Part shown: piece by piece, positions 35,606 to 45,041 of the stretch
Layout: each line of letters begins with the position of its first letter
Position numbering within the stretch: position 1 is the stretch's first letter
Origin: Bacteroidales bacterium
GTDB lineage: Bacteria > Bacteroidota > Bacteroidia > Bacteroidales > UBA932
Length of the DNA: 64,000 bases
Direction: 5' to 3'
Assembly: GCA_017445755.1 (NCBI GenBank)
Contig: JAFSSE010000041.1
Coordinates: 62,001-126,000 of the forward strand
Program-made: the position numbers and the translations under genes
The notes under the pieces: model-generated
Databases searched by the model: none
Seen by the model: only the letters and a program-made list of their open reading frames with translations
Told to the model about the DNA's origin: nothing

Positions 35606-37285
35606 ATGAAAGTTTCTAAAAGTATTCTGACCGTGCTCTTCGGAGCGGTGGTGGTGATGTCTTGCCAACCGAAAGAGGAGGTAAAGACTGTTTACACCAT
35701 CACGGTCGACCGCACAGCCATTGCAGATGTGGCTGCGAACAATCCCGGCGTGGAGGCCCTGGTGATCACCACCGATGCTCCCTACTGGGTTCTGACAGCA
35801 CCCGACTGGGTCACTCCTGATGCCAAACAGGGCGTGGGCGGTGGTAAGAGCACCATCGTATCTCTGACAATCGCCTCCAACTACAAGAACGAGGCGACGA
35901 CGACTTATGCCCGCAGCGGAGAAATCAAGATTTCCGGCGGCAACACCTCGGTTTCAATTCCCATCAATCAGCTCGGTCATACGGCTGTGGTTGATCCGAG
36001 TTCCAGTATCGGCGGTATTCCCAGTCTCGCTGAATTCCTCGACTTCGTGAATACGGTCAATAATGGTGAGGCCCCTATCCGCTGGATGAACTCCAAGATG
36101 GAGGTGGAACTCCAGACTGATATCGACCTTTCGAGCGTCACCGAATGGACGCCTATCGGAAACGTAGAATCCTCCGGCAATGGTAACAACGCTTCCGGCG
36201 CGAAGGGCGAAGTCTTCTCCAGCGTCTTCAACGGCGGCGGCCATACCATCCGGAACTTCAAGGCCACCAAAGAACTCGCCGCAGGAGAGACCTGGGGTCT
36301 GTTCGGCTATATTTCCCACGCCACCATCAAGAACCTCAACTTAGAAGCTGATGTAACCCTCTCTGCCACAGGCGCTGCCGATGCCGGCGTAGTCGTAGGG
36401 ACGGCCTACTGCTCTACCATTGAGAATGTTCATGTCACTGCCAAGGTGACCTCCACGGCCGGCGCTTCCACCGGCGCACGTTTCTCTGTCGGCGGCATTG
36501 TCGGCTTCATGTTCAGCGTAACGGAATCCGATACCGTTTATGACAGCTATGTCAAGGACTGCGAAGTGACCGCGACGGTCAATATGGACAAAGGCAATAA
36601 CACCGGCAACGGCGCCACGGGCGTAATGTACGGCGGCATCGTCGGCTTCGCAACCAGCGTCAAGGAAGACACGGCCTGCAACCACATCGAAAACTGCGTA
36701 CACAACGGCACGATGACTGTTTGTATCCCCCGTTGCAGCGGTATATGCCCCACGGCCAATTGCGGCACCTACATCGAGGGCTGCACGAACAATGCCTCCC
36801 AGATGAACACCTTTGAGAATGGCCGCGTCGGCCAGATTTGCTGCAACCTGAGTGTCCGTTCCCACCTTAAGGACTGCGTCAATACCGGAGACCTTACCAC
36901 AACCGACTCCCAGACAACGACCGGAGCCCTTGTGGCCCTGATGGGTGATGATACCGCTTACATCGAAGGCGGTGACAGGGTGGCCAACACCGCTACCATC
37001 ATCGGCGGCAATACCAAGTACCTGAGTCTCCTCTGTGCGAACAATAACAAGTTCGACCATCTCAGCGACGTGAAGCTTGCCGGCAAACTCGGCGTTTACA
37101 AGGCCGACGGCAACCATGAGATGTATGCCATCAGCCCGGCCACCATCATGGACTTCATCGGCTACATCAACGCCGCCTATGCGGAAAAAGTCAGCAACAT
37201 TACCTTCGTGGGCGAGGCCACGGATCTGCCTTCCACGGGCGGCGGAATCGATGACCTGAGTCCGGTAGATGATACATGGAACTAA
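35606..37285 (+). CDS. GLUG-repeat surface lipoprotein with N-terminal BACON-like domain
   Basis: 559 residues from ATG 35606, where a lipoprotein signal begins (VVVMSC); the frame upstream of it overlaps the previous gene. Residues ~25-120 are a BACON-like Ig domain (DAPYWVLTAPDWVTP). The region GIPSLAEFLDFVNTVNNGEAP...LQTDIDLSSVTEWTPIGN is a module shared with the next two genes. GLUG-type repeats follow (GGIVGFMFSV, GGIVGFATSV). No catalytic motif. Probable surface glycan-binding or adhesion protein of the locus. Confidence 0.75.
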   Translation: MKVSKSILTVLFGAVVVMSCQPKEEVKTVYTITVDRTAIADVAANNPGVEALVITTDAPYWVLTAPDWVTPDAKQGVGGGKSTIVSLTIASNYKNEATTTYARSGEIKISGGNTSVSIPINQLGHTAVVDPSSSIGGIPSLAEFLDFVNTVNNGEAPIRWMNSKMEVELQTDIDLSSVTEWTPIGNVESSGNGNNASGAKGEVFSSVFNGGGHTIRNFKATKELAAGETWGLFGYISHATIKNLNLEADVTLSATGAADAGVVVGTAYCSTIENVHVTAKVTSTAGASTGARFSVGGIVGFMFSVTESDTVYDSYVKDCEVTATVNMDKGNNTGNGATGVMYGGIVGFATSVKEDTACNHIENCVHNGTMTVCIPRCSGICPTANCGTYIEGCTNNASQMNTFENGRVGQICCNLSVRSHLKDCVNTGDLTTTDSQTTTGALVALMGDDTAYIEGGDRVANTATIIGGNTKYLSLLCANNNKFDHLSDVKLAGKLGVYKADGNHEMYAISPATIMDFIGYINAAYAEKVSNITFVGEATDLPSTGGGIDDLSPVDDTWN

Positions 37286-37299
37286 AAATGGCAGATATT

Positions 37300-40200
37300 A
37301 TGAAAAAGTGTATGATTTTCGCTGCCATTGCGGCAGCTGTTCTTGCAGCCGGCTGTGCTAAAGAAACCCTGGTCGAGACCGAACAGGGAACCGTGCTTAA
37401 TGCAACCCTCTCTTCCCTCACCAAGACCGCCATCGACGGTGTGAAGGTGACCTGGACAGAAGGTGATGCTATCATCGTGAACGGCGCCAAATCCAACGCT
37501 ATTACGGAAGCCGCCGCCACCGCTAAATTCGAATTCAAGTCAGCTTTGACCGCTCCTTACAAGGCCGTTTATCCGACCTCTATCTATAAGGACGAAGCGA
37601 CTGTTACCCTCCCTGCCAGCTTGGACGTAAGTTCGTTCTTCACACCCCTAGCGGGCTATCTTGAGAGCGGGGACGCAATCTCCTTCAAGGCCCTGACCGC
37701 CTTCCTGAAATTCTCCCTCACGGGTGAAACCACGACTACCGTCAAGGATATTACCCTGAAGGGACTCGGCGATGAGCAGCTGAGCGGCGATTTCGCCATC
37801 AACTTCTCCACCCTCGCCATCACAGGTTCATCTACCGCCGATGCCGACAAGGTCGTCAAACTCAATGTCAACCAGGCGCTTTCCGCCACCCCGCTGGTGG
37901 TTTACATACCCATCCCCGCCGGCAGCTATGCCTCCGGTTATCAGGTCGAAATTATTGATTCTGAGGGCGGCGTGATGCGTAAGGCCGTTTCTTCGAGGAC
38001 CGTAAAAGCAGGAGAACTGCGCGATATGGGCGCCCTGGCATTTGAAGTCAATGTCTCCGAGGATCCCAATATCGGCGGTATTCCTGACGCCAAGGAGTTC
38101 AAGGACTTCGCCGCTGCGGTCAATGACGGCCGTTCCATCAGCCGCTGGACCAACGGCTCCGGTGAAGTCGAACTGCTTGCGGATATCGACCTCGGCGGAG
38201 AGGAGTGGACTCCTGTCGGAAACGCAGACGTTACCACCTCGCACGCTATTACCGGCAATGCCTTTACCGGAGTGTTCGACGGTAAGAACCACAAGGTGGA
38301 TAATTTCAAGGTGACTGTACCCGCTTCCGCAGCCAACGCTGTCGCCGGCCTCTTCGGTGCAATCAGCGGGGCAACCGTGAAGAACCTTGTCATCGGCGAG
38401 AATGTCGTGATCAAGAACTCTTCCAATTCCGGCTTTGTAACCATGGGAGCCGCGGTCGGCTTCGCCTCCGAGTCCACCCTTGAGAACATCGACAGCTACG
38501 CCAAGCTGGTCAATGAAGCCGGAAAGAATTCCACGCGTCTTGTCATCGGCGGAACCCTGGGTACCCTGTTCTCTTCCGAGACCGCGGCAACTACCGCCAA
38601 GGACATCAAGGGACATGCCTCTTTCGATGTTGTCAACAATATCAACACCGCCAACGGCGCGACCGGCTTCATCGTAGGCGGCGCCATCGGATACGCTGAC
38701 GGCAAGAATGTGGAAACCGTTCCCGTGAAGATCGAGAACGCGGTCAACTACTCCGACTTCTCGGTACAGGCAACCCGTACCGCAGGTGTAATCGGAACGA
38801 TGAACAGCAACTCCATCGCCGAGGGCTGTGTCAACTATGGCAACATCTCCTGTACCGATGTGAAGGCCTCCAACAGCCGCGTCGCCGGTATTGTCTCCGC
38901 CCTGGGCAACAACACCGCCGTCAAGAACTGCATCAACTATGGTGACGTCGCCTTCGCTGTTTCCGGTGATACGACCCACGGTTATGCCGGTGGTATTTGC
39001 GGCCAGAATAATGACGCCAACTCCTTCACATACTACGACGGCTGCGCCAACTATGGTGCCGTTCAGTCCGACAGGTGGTTTAACAGCAGCGACGATAAGT
39101 ACATCGGTATCATCTGCGCCAACTTCAACTCCAAGGTTCTTACGGTGAAGAACTGTATCCTCGGCGGAAAGATTGGCCCTTATACTCCTACAGCTGAGAA
39201 TCCTGTCATCACGATTACTTCCGAGAACTTCTCCCAGTACTACTCCCTGACAGCAGCGAGCCGTATTGCCAAGGTGGTCTTCGAGAATAACACCTATGGA
39301 ACATACTCCGCTCCCGGCATCAAGACGGCTCAGGACCTGAAAGACTTCGCGGCGGCGGTCAACGCCGGCACCAGTATCGACGCCTGGACCAGCGCGGATG
39401 GCTCTGTGGTACTTCTCGAGGACATCGACTGCTCCTCCATCACGGAATGGACCCCGATCGGCAACTGCACTTTAACCTCTACCTGGGCACATAACAAGGT
39501 TGAGACGAGCGGCAACCTCTTTACGGGAACCTTCGACGGGAAGAACCACACCATCAAGAACCTGCACCTGAACTTCGCCCCGGCGGACGCCAATGGCGTT
39601 TTCGGCCTTTTCGGCGGCATCGGGGATGGCGGCGTGGTAAAGAATGTCATCTTTGACAGCTCCTGCTCCCTGAACATCGAGACCGGGAAGGCCGGAGTCT
39701 TCGGTATGCTGGCCGGACTCGTGCTGGACGGCAGTGTGGACAATGTCAAGAACTTCGCGCCCGTCACGGGCGGCGGAACGTCGTCCCTGGCCAATAACAC
39801 CGCCTCCGGCCGTGTAGCCGTCGGCGGTGTTATCGGCTGGGTCCATGCCGCAACGAAGGAGATCACCATCAGCAACCTCTACAACGCGGGCCCGATCGGA
39901 AGCTCTACGGCTGATTTTACCCGCGGTGGTAATGGAGGTAACGGAGCCAACGGTTTCATGCTCGGCGGCGTTGTCGGCTTCTCTTCCAACACCAACAATA
40001 CCCTGACCCAGACGCTTTCCAACCTGAAGAATGACGCCGATATCTATACCGACGCCGGCCGTGCTTCGGGTATCGTCTCCTCCGCCAACCGCTATACTGT
40101 TCTCAAAGGAGCCGAAAACAACGGAAGCATCCATTATTCCGGGACCGGTTCCTTCCGCCTCGGTGTCATTACCTGTATCACGGCTGCCGGCTGTGTGCTG

Positions 40201-40551
40201 GAGGACTGCGTGAACAAGGGCGACCTGATTGCCCCCGGCGCAGCTTCCGCGGCTGGAATCTGCTGCCTTGTCAATGATGACAGCGTCATGATTACCCGCT
40301 GCAGCAACATCGGAGCCACTATTGTGTGTACAGGGATTGATCTGGAAAACAGCAAGGTTACGTATGCGGGCGCCCTGTATGGCCAGTGCAACAAACTCGC
40401 CACCTTCAGCGATTGTTCCGTAAGCGGCAAAGTGGGCAAAACCACAGATAACCTTCTGACCCTCACGGCGGAGAACTACTTCCCCTATGTCGGCCAGGCC
40501 AATACGAAAAACACGACTATTACAACGGCTAATATCAAATTTGCGGAATGA
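37300..40551 (+). CDS. Large GLUG-repeat lipoprotein with fimbrillin-like N-terminal domain and internal duplication
   Basis: 1083 residues from ATG 37300 (lipoprotein signal MKKCMIF...LAAGC); the ATG at 37276 overlaps the previous stop. Residues ~20-250 resemble the fimbrillin-like domain (TKTAIDGVKVTWTEGDAIIVNG). Two homologous GLUG blocks follow, each starting with the same module: GIPDAKEFKDFAAAVNDG (near 260) and GIKTAQDLKDFAAAVNAG (near 670), each with WTPVGN or WTPIGN and FDGKNH. The duplication suggests extension of a surface-exposed binding stalk. The next gene overlaps by 4 bp (ATGATAA). No enzymatic motif. Confidence 0.75.
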   Translation: MKKCMIFAAIAAAVLAAGCAKETLVETEQGTVLNATLSSLTKTAIDGVKVTWTEGDAIIVNGAKSNAITEAAATAKFEFKSALTAPYKAVYPTSIYKDEATVTLPASLDVSSFFTPLAGYLESGDAISFKALTAFLKFSLTGETTTTVKDITLKGLGDEQLSGDFAINFSTLAITGSSTADADKVVKLNVNQALSATPLVVYIPIPAGSYASGYQVEIIDSEGGVMRKAVSSRTVKAGELRDMGALAFEVNVSEDPNIGGIPDAKEFKDFAAAVNDGRSISRWTNGSGEVELLADIDLGGEEWTPVGNADVTTSHAITGNAFTGVFDGKNHKVDNFKVTVPASAANAVAGLFGAISGATVKNLVIGENVVIKNSSNSGFVTMGAAVGFASESTLENIDSYAKLVNEAGKNSTRLVIGGTLGTLFSSETAATTAKDIKGHASFDVVNNINTANGATGFIVGGAIGYADGKNVETVPVKIENAVNYSDFSVQATRTAGVIGTMNSNSIAEGCVNYGNISCTDVKASNSRVAGIVSALGNNTAVKNCINYGDVAFAVSGDTTHGYAGGICGQNNDANSFTYYDGCANYGAVQSDRWFNSSDDKYIGIICANFNSKVLTVKNCILGGKIGPYTPTAENPVITITSENFSQYYSLTAASRIAKVVFENNTYGTYSAPGIKTAQDLKDFAAAVNAGTSIDAWTSADGSVVLLEDIDCSSITEWTPIGNCTLTSTWAHNKVETSGNLFTGTFDGKNHTIKNLHLNFAPADANGVFGLFGGIGDGGVVKNVIFDSSCSLNIETGKAGVFGMLAGLVLDGSVDNVKNFAPVTGGGTSSLANNTASGRVAVGGVIGWVHAATKEITISNLYNAGPIGSSTADFTRGGNGGNGANGFMLGGVVGFSSNTNNTLTQTLSNLKNDADIYTDAGRASGIVSSANRYTVLKGAENNGSIHYSGTGSFRLGVITCITAAGCVLEDCVNKGDLIAPGAASAAGICCLVNDDSVMITRCSNIGATIVCTGIDLENSKVTYAGALYGQCNKLATFSDCSVSGKVGKTTDNLLTLTAENYFPYVGQANTKNTTITTANIKFAE

Positions 40552-42719
40552 TAAAAAAACTGATTCTTCTCTCTACCTTATTCGCCCTGACCTTATCCGG
40601 ATGCAAAGATAAAGCTCCGGATGAGGTGGTGGAGGAACCCGTATTACCGGGTATACACAATGTGCAGGAATTCCTTGCCTTTGCTACTGCAGTAAACACC
40701 GGGGCCTCCACCGAGGAATGGGAGAACGAAGAGGGCTGGGTAAATCTGCTTGCCGACCTGGATTTCGCCGGAGTGACGGAGTTTGAGCCGGTCGGTTACG
40801 TCACCGCCCCGTGGGAAAGTTATTTCCCCGCGGTGACGAGCGGAAACCCCTTTACCGGAAAGTTTGACGGCAATACGCATCATATCAAAAACCTGAAACT
40901 GATTTGCAGCGAGACGGTTCCCGGAAGGCATTTTGGTCTTTTCGGCTACGTCGCTCCCGGAGGAATCGTGCAGAACTTTATCATCGATAATTCATGTTCT
41001 CTGACGATAACCTCCGAGATGAACGTTTCGCTGAGTGCCGGCATGATTGCCGGAGTAGTGTACGACGGTACTGTGCGTGATGTCACAAGCTATGCTCCCA
41101 TGGTCTATCAGGGCAAGGCCTCGGGGCTTTTCCACATGGCTCTTATTGGCGCGCTATACAGTAAGGAGAAGGGTTGCATCGTGGACAGCGTCCATAACTG
41201 GGGAGAGATTGGTGCGGAGAATTCCGCCAATCTTAATGCCGGTGCGACGGGTATTCATGTGGCCGGGGTCGTGGGCTTTGCCAATGCCCCTACGGGCAAC
41301 GTGAAGCGGAATGTGATTTCGGACTGCAGCAACCACGGTGACATGACCTCCCAGGCGGGGCGCACCGCCGGAATCCTCGCCGCGGCCAACGCCTGCACCG
41401 ATATCATCAACTGCGAAAACCGAGGCAACCAGCTCAACTCCATGCCCAAGACCGACGGCGGACGCCTGGGAAATATCTGCTGCTTCACCAACAACGGCTC
41501 TTCCATCTCCGGATGCAAAAATTATGGAAACCTCGTTTCCACTACATCCGGCCGCGTGGGAGGAATAGTGTCGCTGCCGAATGCGGGCTCATATACCGAC
41601 AATGAAAACTACGGAGAGATTATCTCCGACAGCGCCTATCGCGGAGTTTTCTTCGGATATGTTACTCAGGCGGCCGCCTGGGAGGGCGGAGTGGCCTCCG
41701 GGAAGCTTGGAACATATAGTAGCGGAAAGTATAACTATGACCTTTATCCGGAAACCGACATTGTCCGGTATCTCGGCAAGGACGGCTCGTCCGGGAAGGC
41801 GACTTATACCAATGTGACTTATGACATAGCGACCGGCGACACTCCCGTCAATTCCGATCCGGACCTGGATGTCAGCGCCTCCTTCCGTATCTTCTTCATA
41901 GGCAACAGCTTCACAAAGGACGCCGTCGAGCACCTCCCGGGCATACTTTCCGCGGCGGGAATCAAAGACGTCCAGATGGTTCACATGTACTACGGCGGCC
42001 GCACCATCCCGGAATATAACGAAGGATGGAGCACCTCCACGGATTATCACTGCTATGTCTGCAATCCCGGAAAGACGAGTTGGACGGATATTTCCGGAAA
42101 GAGTCTCGCCACCGTGGCCGCGACAGGAAAGTGGGACGTCGTTACCATCCAGGAGCATACCGGAAGGCAGCTTGCGTGGAGCTGGACCACTACCGAAAAG
42201 AATGCTGTCCAGGGGCTCGTTGACAAGGTAAAGGCCGCCCAGACAAAGAATGGCGGTACTCCGAAACTCTATTACATCCTGTCCCAGGCCTATTTCAACC
42301 TGAGCAAGGCGCAGAATGTGACCAAACCCTTTACCAACACGGACGAGATGTGGACGGTTATCGCCGCCCAGGGCAAGACCGCCGTGGAAACCTGCGGTTT
42401 CGACGGGGTAATATCCACCGGCGCCATGCTCCAGAACCTCCGGACCTCCTCGCTGAACAACAGCAACGGGCTGACTCGCGACGGTTACCACATGGATTAC
42501 GGCATCGGCCGCTATGGAGCATCCTGCACGGTCTTCGAGACGGCTATCGGTCCCTTCATCGGCAATGTGAAGCTCGATAACAACAGCTATCGCTACAGCA
42601 AGTCCTCCACCACCGACGGATCCTGGTCAACTCCGGTAACCGATGCTTCAGCGCCCATCGCCCTCCAGGCCGCGCGCTACGCTATCGCCAGCCCTTACGA
42701 GGTGACAAGCATGAAATAA
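40548..42719 (+). CDS. GLUG-repeat lipoprotein with C-terminal DUF4886 (SGNH-like) domain
   Basis: 723 residues. Lipoprotein signal with TLSGC (C19). The GLUG module (GIHNVQEFLAFATAVNTG...LLADLDFAGVTEFEPVGY) occupies about residues 35-430. The C-terminal domain (~445-723) begins FRIFFIGNSFTKDAVEHLPGIL, the DUF4886/SGNH-like Ser motif GNSF, and ends with GYHMDYGIGRYGASC, which holds the candidate Asp/His. Such domains are esterase-like, so deacylation of a substrate is possible. Overlaps the previous stop by 4 bp. Confidence 0.8.
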   Translation: MIKKLILLSTLFALTLSGCKDKAPDEVVEEPVLPGIHNVQEFLAFATAVNTGASTEEWENEEGWVNLLADLDFAGVTEFEPVGYVTAPWESYFPAVTSGNPFTGKFDGNTHHIKNLKLICSETVPGRHFGLFGYVAPGGIVQNFIIDNSCSLTITSEMNVSLSAGMIAGVVYDGTVRDVTSYAPMVYQGKASGLFHMALIGALYSKEKGCIVDSVHNWGEIGAENSANLNAGATGIHVAGVVGFANAPTGNVKRNVISDCSNHGDMTSQAGRTAGILAAANACTDIINCENRGNQLNSMPKTDGGRLGNICCFTNNGSSISGCKNYGNLVSTTSGRVGGIVSLPNAGSYTDNENYGEIISDSAYRGVFFGYVTQAAAWEGGVASGKLGTYSSGKYNYDLYPETDIVRYLGKDGSSGKATYTNVTYDIATGDTPVNSDPDLDVSASFRIFFIGNSFTKDAVEHLPGILSAAGIKDVQMVHMYYGGRTIPEYNEGWSTSTDYHCYVCNPGKTSWTDISGKSLATVAATGKWDVVTIQEHTGRQLAWSWTTTEKNAVQGLVDKVKAAQTKNGGTPKLYYILSQAYFNLSKAQNVTKPFTNTDEMWTVIAAQGKTAVETCGFDGVISTGAMLQNLRTSSLNNSNGLTRDGYHMDYGIGRYGASCTVFETAIGPFIGNVKLDNNSYRYSKSSTTDGSWSTPVTDASAPIALQAARYAIASPYEVTSMK

Positions 42720-42721
42720 AT

Positions 42722-44005
42722 ATGCGAAGAATAGTTTTCACCCTTCTCGCAGCCCTTGCGCTCGCTGCCTTTCCCGCGTCGGCCCAGTCCATAAAGGAAG
42801 CGGTTTATGCCGATTTCAACCGGGCCGGCGGGGTTTACTACATGTATCCTTTCACCAGCCATACGGTCACCGCTCCGCCTAAGGGATACAAGCCCGTGTA
42901 CCTCAGCCATTACGGCCGCCACGGAGCCCGTTATCTTCTCAATGCGACGCAGTATGATCGCAGCGTCGGTGTGCTGGATGCCGCCCACAGGGCCGGCGTA
43001 CTGACAGAAGAAGGGGAGAGGGTATGGAGCATCGCGTCGGAGTATTATAATACGGTCTGCCACAATCACTTCGGTGATCTTTCCTCCCTCGGCTGGGAGC
43101 AGCATTTCCGTATCGCGAAGGAACTCTATAACGATAACCGCTCGTTCTTCCGGAAACACCCTCCGGTGTCCGCCGGGGCTTCCCAGACGCCCCGCAGCAT
43201 CGTGTCGATGGCGGCATTCTGCCAGGGGCTCCTGAAGGCGGATTCCCGCCTGGAAATTTTCCAGGCGGCGGATGTGTATGATATGGACGTGATGTGTCCT
43301 CACCATGATACCAATCCATGGCGCAAAGCGGAGCCGGAGGATGGTTATTTCAAGCGTAAGGACCCCTGGGGCACGAACCTGAAGGCCTTTATCGAGAAGC
43401 GGCTGGATTACAAAGGAATTGTCGCCCGTCTGTTCAAATCTCCGGAGTTTCTGAATGATTACAGGGGAGACAGGGCCTTTGTGCTGGATTTATTCAATCT
43501 CGTCTTCGACATGCAGTGCACTCCGACGGAAAGCACCCTGATGGACGTTTTTACGCCGGATGAGAAATATGCCCTTTGGGAGATAGACAACTATATCTAC
43601 TGGGTTGCGAATGCGCCGGGTTCATCCATGAGGGATCTTCCCTCCCTCTTCCATATTGTTGAGGATGCGGACAGGGCCCTGGCGGAGGGAAAACCGGCAG
43701 TGCGCCTTCGTTTTGGCCATGACACTGTATTTCTCTTCCTGATTTCCGCCTTCGGAGCGGACGGCTTCGACATTGTCCCCGACAGCGCCGACGGAATCTC
43801 CGCCACCTGGTACAACTTCCGTTCACCCATGGCCGCCACCTTGTACCTGCTGTTCTGTACGAACCGAAGCGGGGATGTGATATTTAAACTCGTGGTTAAC
43901 GGCGATGAAGCTACCCTTCCCCTTGAGCCCGTAAGTGGCCCCTGGTACAGGTGGGAAGACATGAAATCAATGCTCTCCGCCCGCTTCCCTGAAATTCCGA
44001 GCTGA
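42722..44005 (+). CDS. Histidine acid phosphatase (branch 2), phytase/MINPP-like
   Basis: 427 residues with a cleavable signal peptide (…ASAQ). Catalytic motif YGRHGARY (R66, H67, R70) and the C-terminal HD pair in RFGHDTV near residue 335. Family members hydrolyse phosphomonoesters such as inositol phosphates and sugar phosphates in the periplasm or at the surface. It follows the GLUG-DUF4886 gene after 2 bp, so it is the last gene of the Sus-type operon and would remove phosphate exposed by the upstream phosphodiester glycosidase. A homologue lies at 55.1-56.8 kb. Its 3' end overlaps the convergent nuclease gene by 39 bp. Confidence 0.88.
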   Translation: MRRIVFTLLAALALAAFPASAQSIKEAVYADFNRAGGVYYMYPFTSHTVTAPPKGYKPVYLSHYGRHGARYLLNATQYDRSVGVLDAAHRAGVLTEEGERVWSIASEYYNTVCHNHFGDLSSLGWEQHFRIAKELYNDNRSFFRKHPPVSAGASQTPRSIVSMAAFCQGLLKADSRLEIFQAADVYDMDVMCPHHDTNPWRKAEPEDGYFKRKDPWGTNLKAFIEKRLDYKGIVARLFKSPEFLNDYRGDRAFVLDLFNLVFDMQCTPTESTLMDVFTPDEKYALWEIDNYIYWVANAPGSSMRDLPSLFHIVEDADRALAEGKPAVRLRFGHDTVFLFLISAFGADGFDIVPDSADGISATWYNFRSPMAATLYLLFCTNRSGDVIFKLVVNGDEATLPLEPVSGPWYRWEDMKSMLSARFPEIPS

Positions 44006-45007
44006 ACCCAGGGCGGCGGAAACCCGGAGCAGCACCGGACAGTGGTCTGAAACTCCGCCGCGAAAACGCGGACCGGAGTAGGTGCGAAGAGGTTTTTCGC
44101 CGCCACCAGCCCGGTCATGCTCGAGGAGGAAAGGAAGCCGGGCTATGGACATGGTGCAGAAGGGGCGGGCCTCCTCCGGAACAAAATAAAGGTCGATAAG
44201 CTGCCAATGCCCCTGGAAACGGATGGACCCTTCGCCCCGGCTGGAAAGCTGCGTCCCGAGGCAGAAAAGAGACCTGATTGAAGCGATATCCGAAGAAGTC
44301 GGGACATCGTTGAAATCGCCCATTGCGACAAGAACTCCTCTCCCACGAGTTTCTCGGTCATCCGTATTGACTCTCTCACCCCGCAGGGAATCCGCCGCGG
44401 CCTCCAGGCGCCTTGCGGCCGCGAGGCGTCGGGGAGAGGAGGCGGCCGCTCCGCCATATTTCGACGGAAAATGGCAGACCAGAAGGTCCCAGTCTTTCCC
44501 TGATAGACGGTCCTTCAGGTGGACATGGAGGATATCCCTCGTCTTAAAATTATCCCCGACCCTTAATGGCGCCGCCTCGACAAAGTCAAAAACCGAGGCG
44601 CGGTAGAGCAGGGCGCAGTCTATTCCGCGTGGGTCAGGAGAGTCGAAATGGACAATTCGGTAGTCGAGTTTCCGAAGAAGGGTCTCTTCTGTTAACTGTT
44701 TGAGTACAAAGCGGTTCTCTACTTCTGCAAAACCAATGGCATCGGGGAGCCGCCCCTCTCCGGTCCCGATATACAGGATGGATTTTGCAATCAATCCGGC
44801 CTTCTCGAAGAACCGTTTCCGGGTCCACCGCCGGGGACCGAAGGAAGAGAACTCATAATCAGAAGGGGAGACGGAGAGCGAATCGTCCCTCCAGTCAAAA
44901 TAATTCTCAAGGTTCCAGAACATCAGGAGCCGGTCACCGTCCTCCGCCGCCCCCTTCCCGGAGAGAAGGAGGCAGAAAAGGGGTATAAGAAGGTAATGAA
45001 GTTTCAT
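43967..45007 (-). CDS. Endonuclease/exonuclease/phosphatase (EEP) family protein
   Basis: 346 residues with a signal peptide. EEP motifs: FWNLENYFD (Asn), IGFAEVENR (metal-binding Glu), VAMGDFNDVPTS, and the catalytic GVSDHCPVLL near the C-terminus. A secreted nuclease or lipid/sugar phosphodiesterase of the DNase I fold; substrate uncertain. It is 34 bp downstream of aminopeptidase P and probably cotranscribed with it. Antisense overlap of 39 bp with the phosphatase end. Confidence 0.88.
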   Translation of the reverse strand: MKLHYLLIPLFCLLLSGKGAAEDGDRLLMFWNLENYFDWRDDSLSVSPSDYEFSSFGPRRWTRKRFFEKAGLIAKSILYIGTGEGRLPDAIGFAEVENRFVLKQLTEETLLRKLDYRIVHFDSPDPRGIDCALLYRASVFDFVEAAPLRVGDNFKTRDILHVHLKDRLSGKDWDLLVCHFPSKYGGAAASSPRRLAAARRLEAAADSLRGERVNTDDRETRGRGVLVAMGDFNDVPTSSDIASIRSLFCLGTQLSSRGEGSIRFQGHWQLIDLYFVPEEARPFCTMSIARLPFLLEHDRAGGGEKPLRTYSGPRFRGGVSDHCPVLLRVSAALGSARNFREAGGEH

Positions 45008-45041
45008 AATTTATGTTAGGAAATAATTCAGGGAGAGCGCT

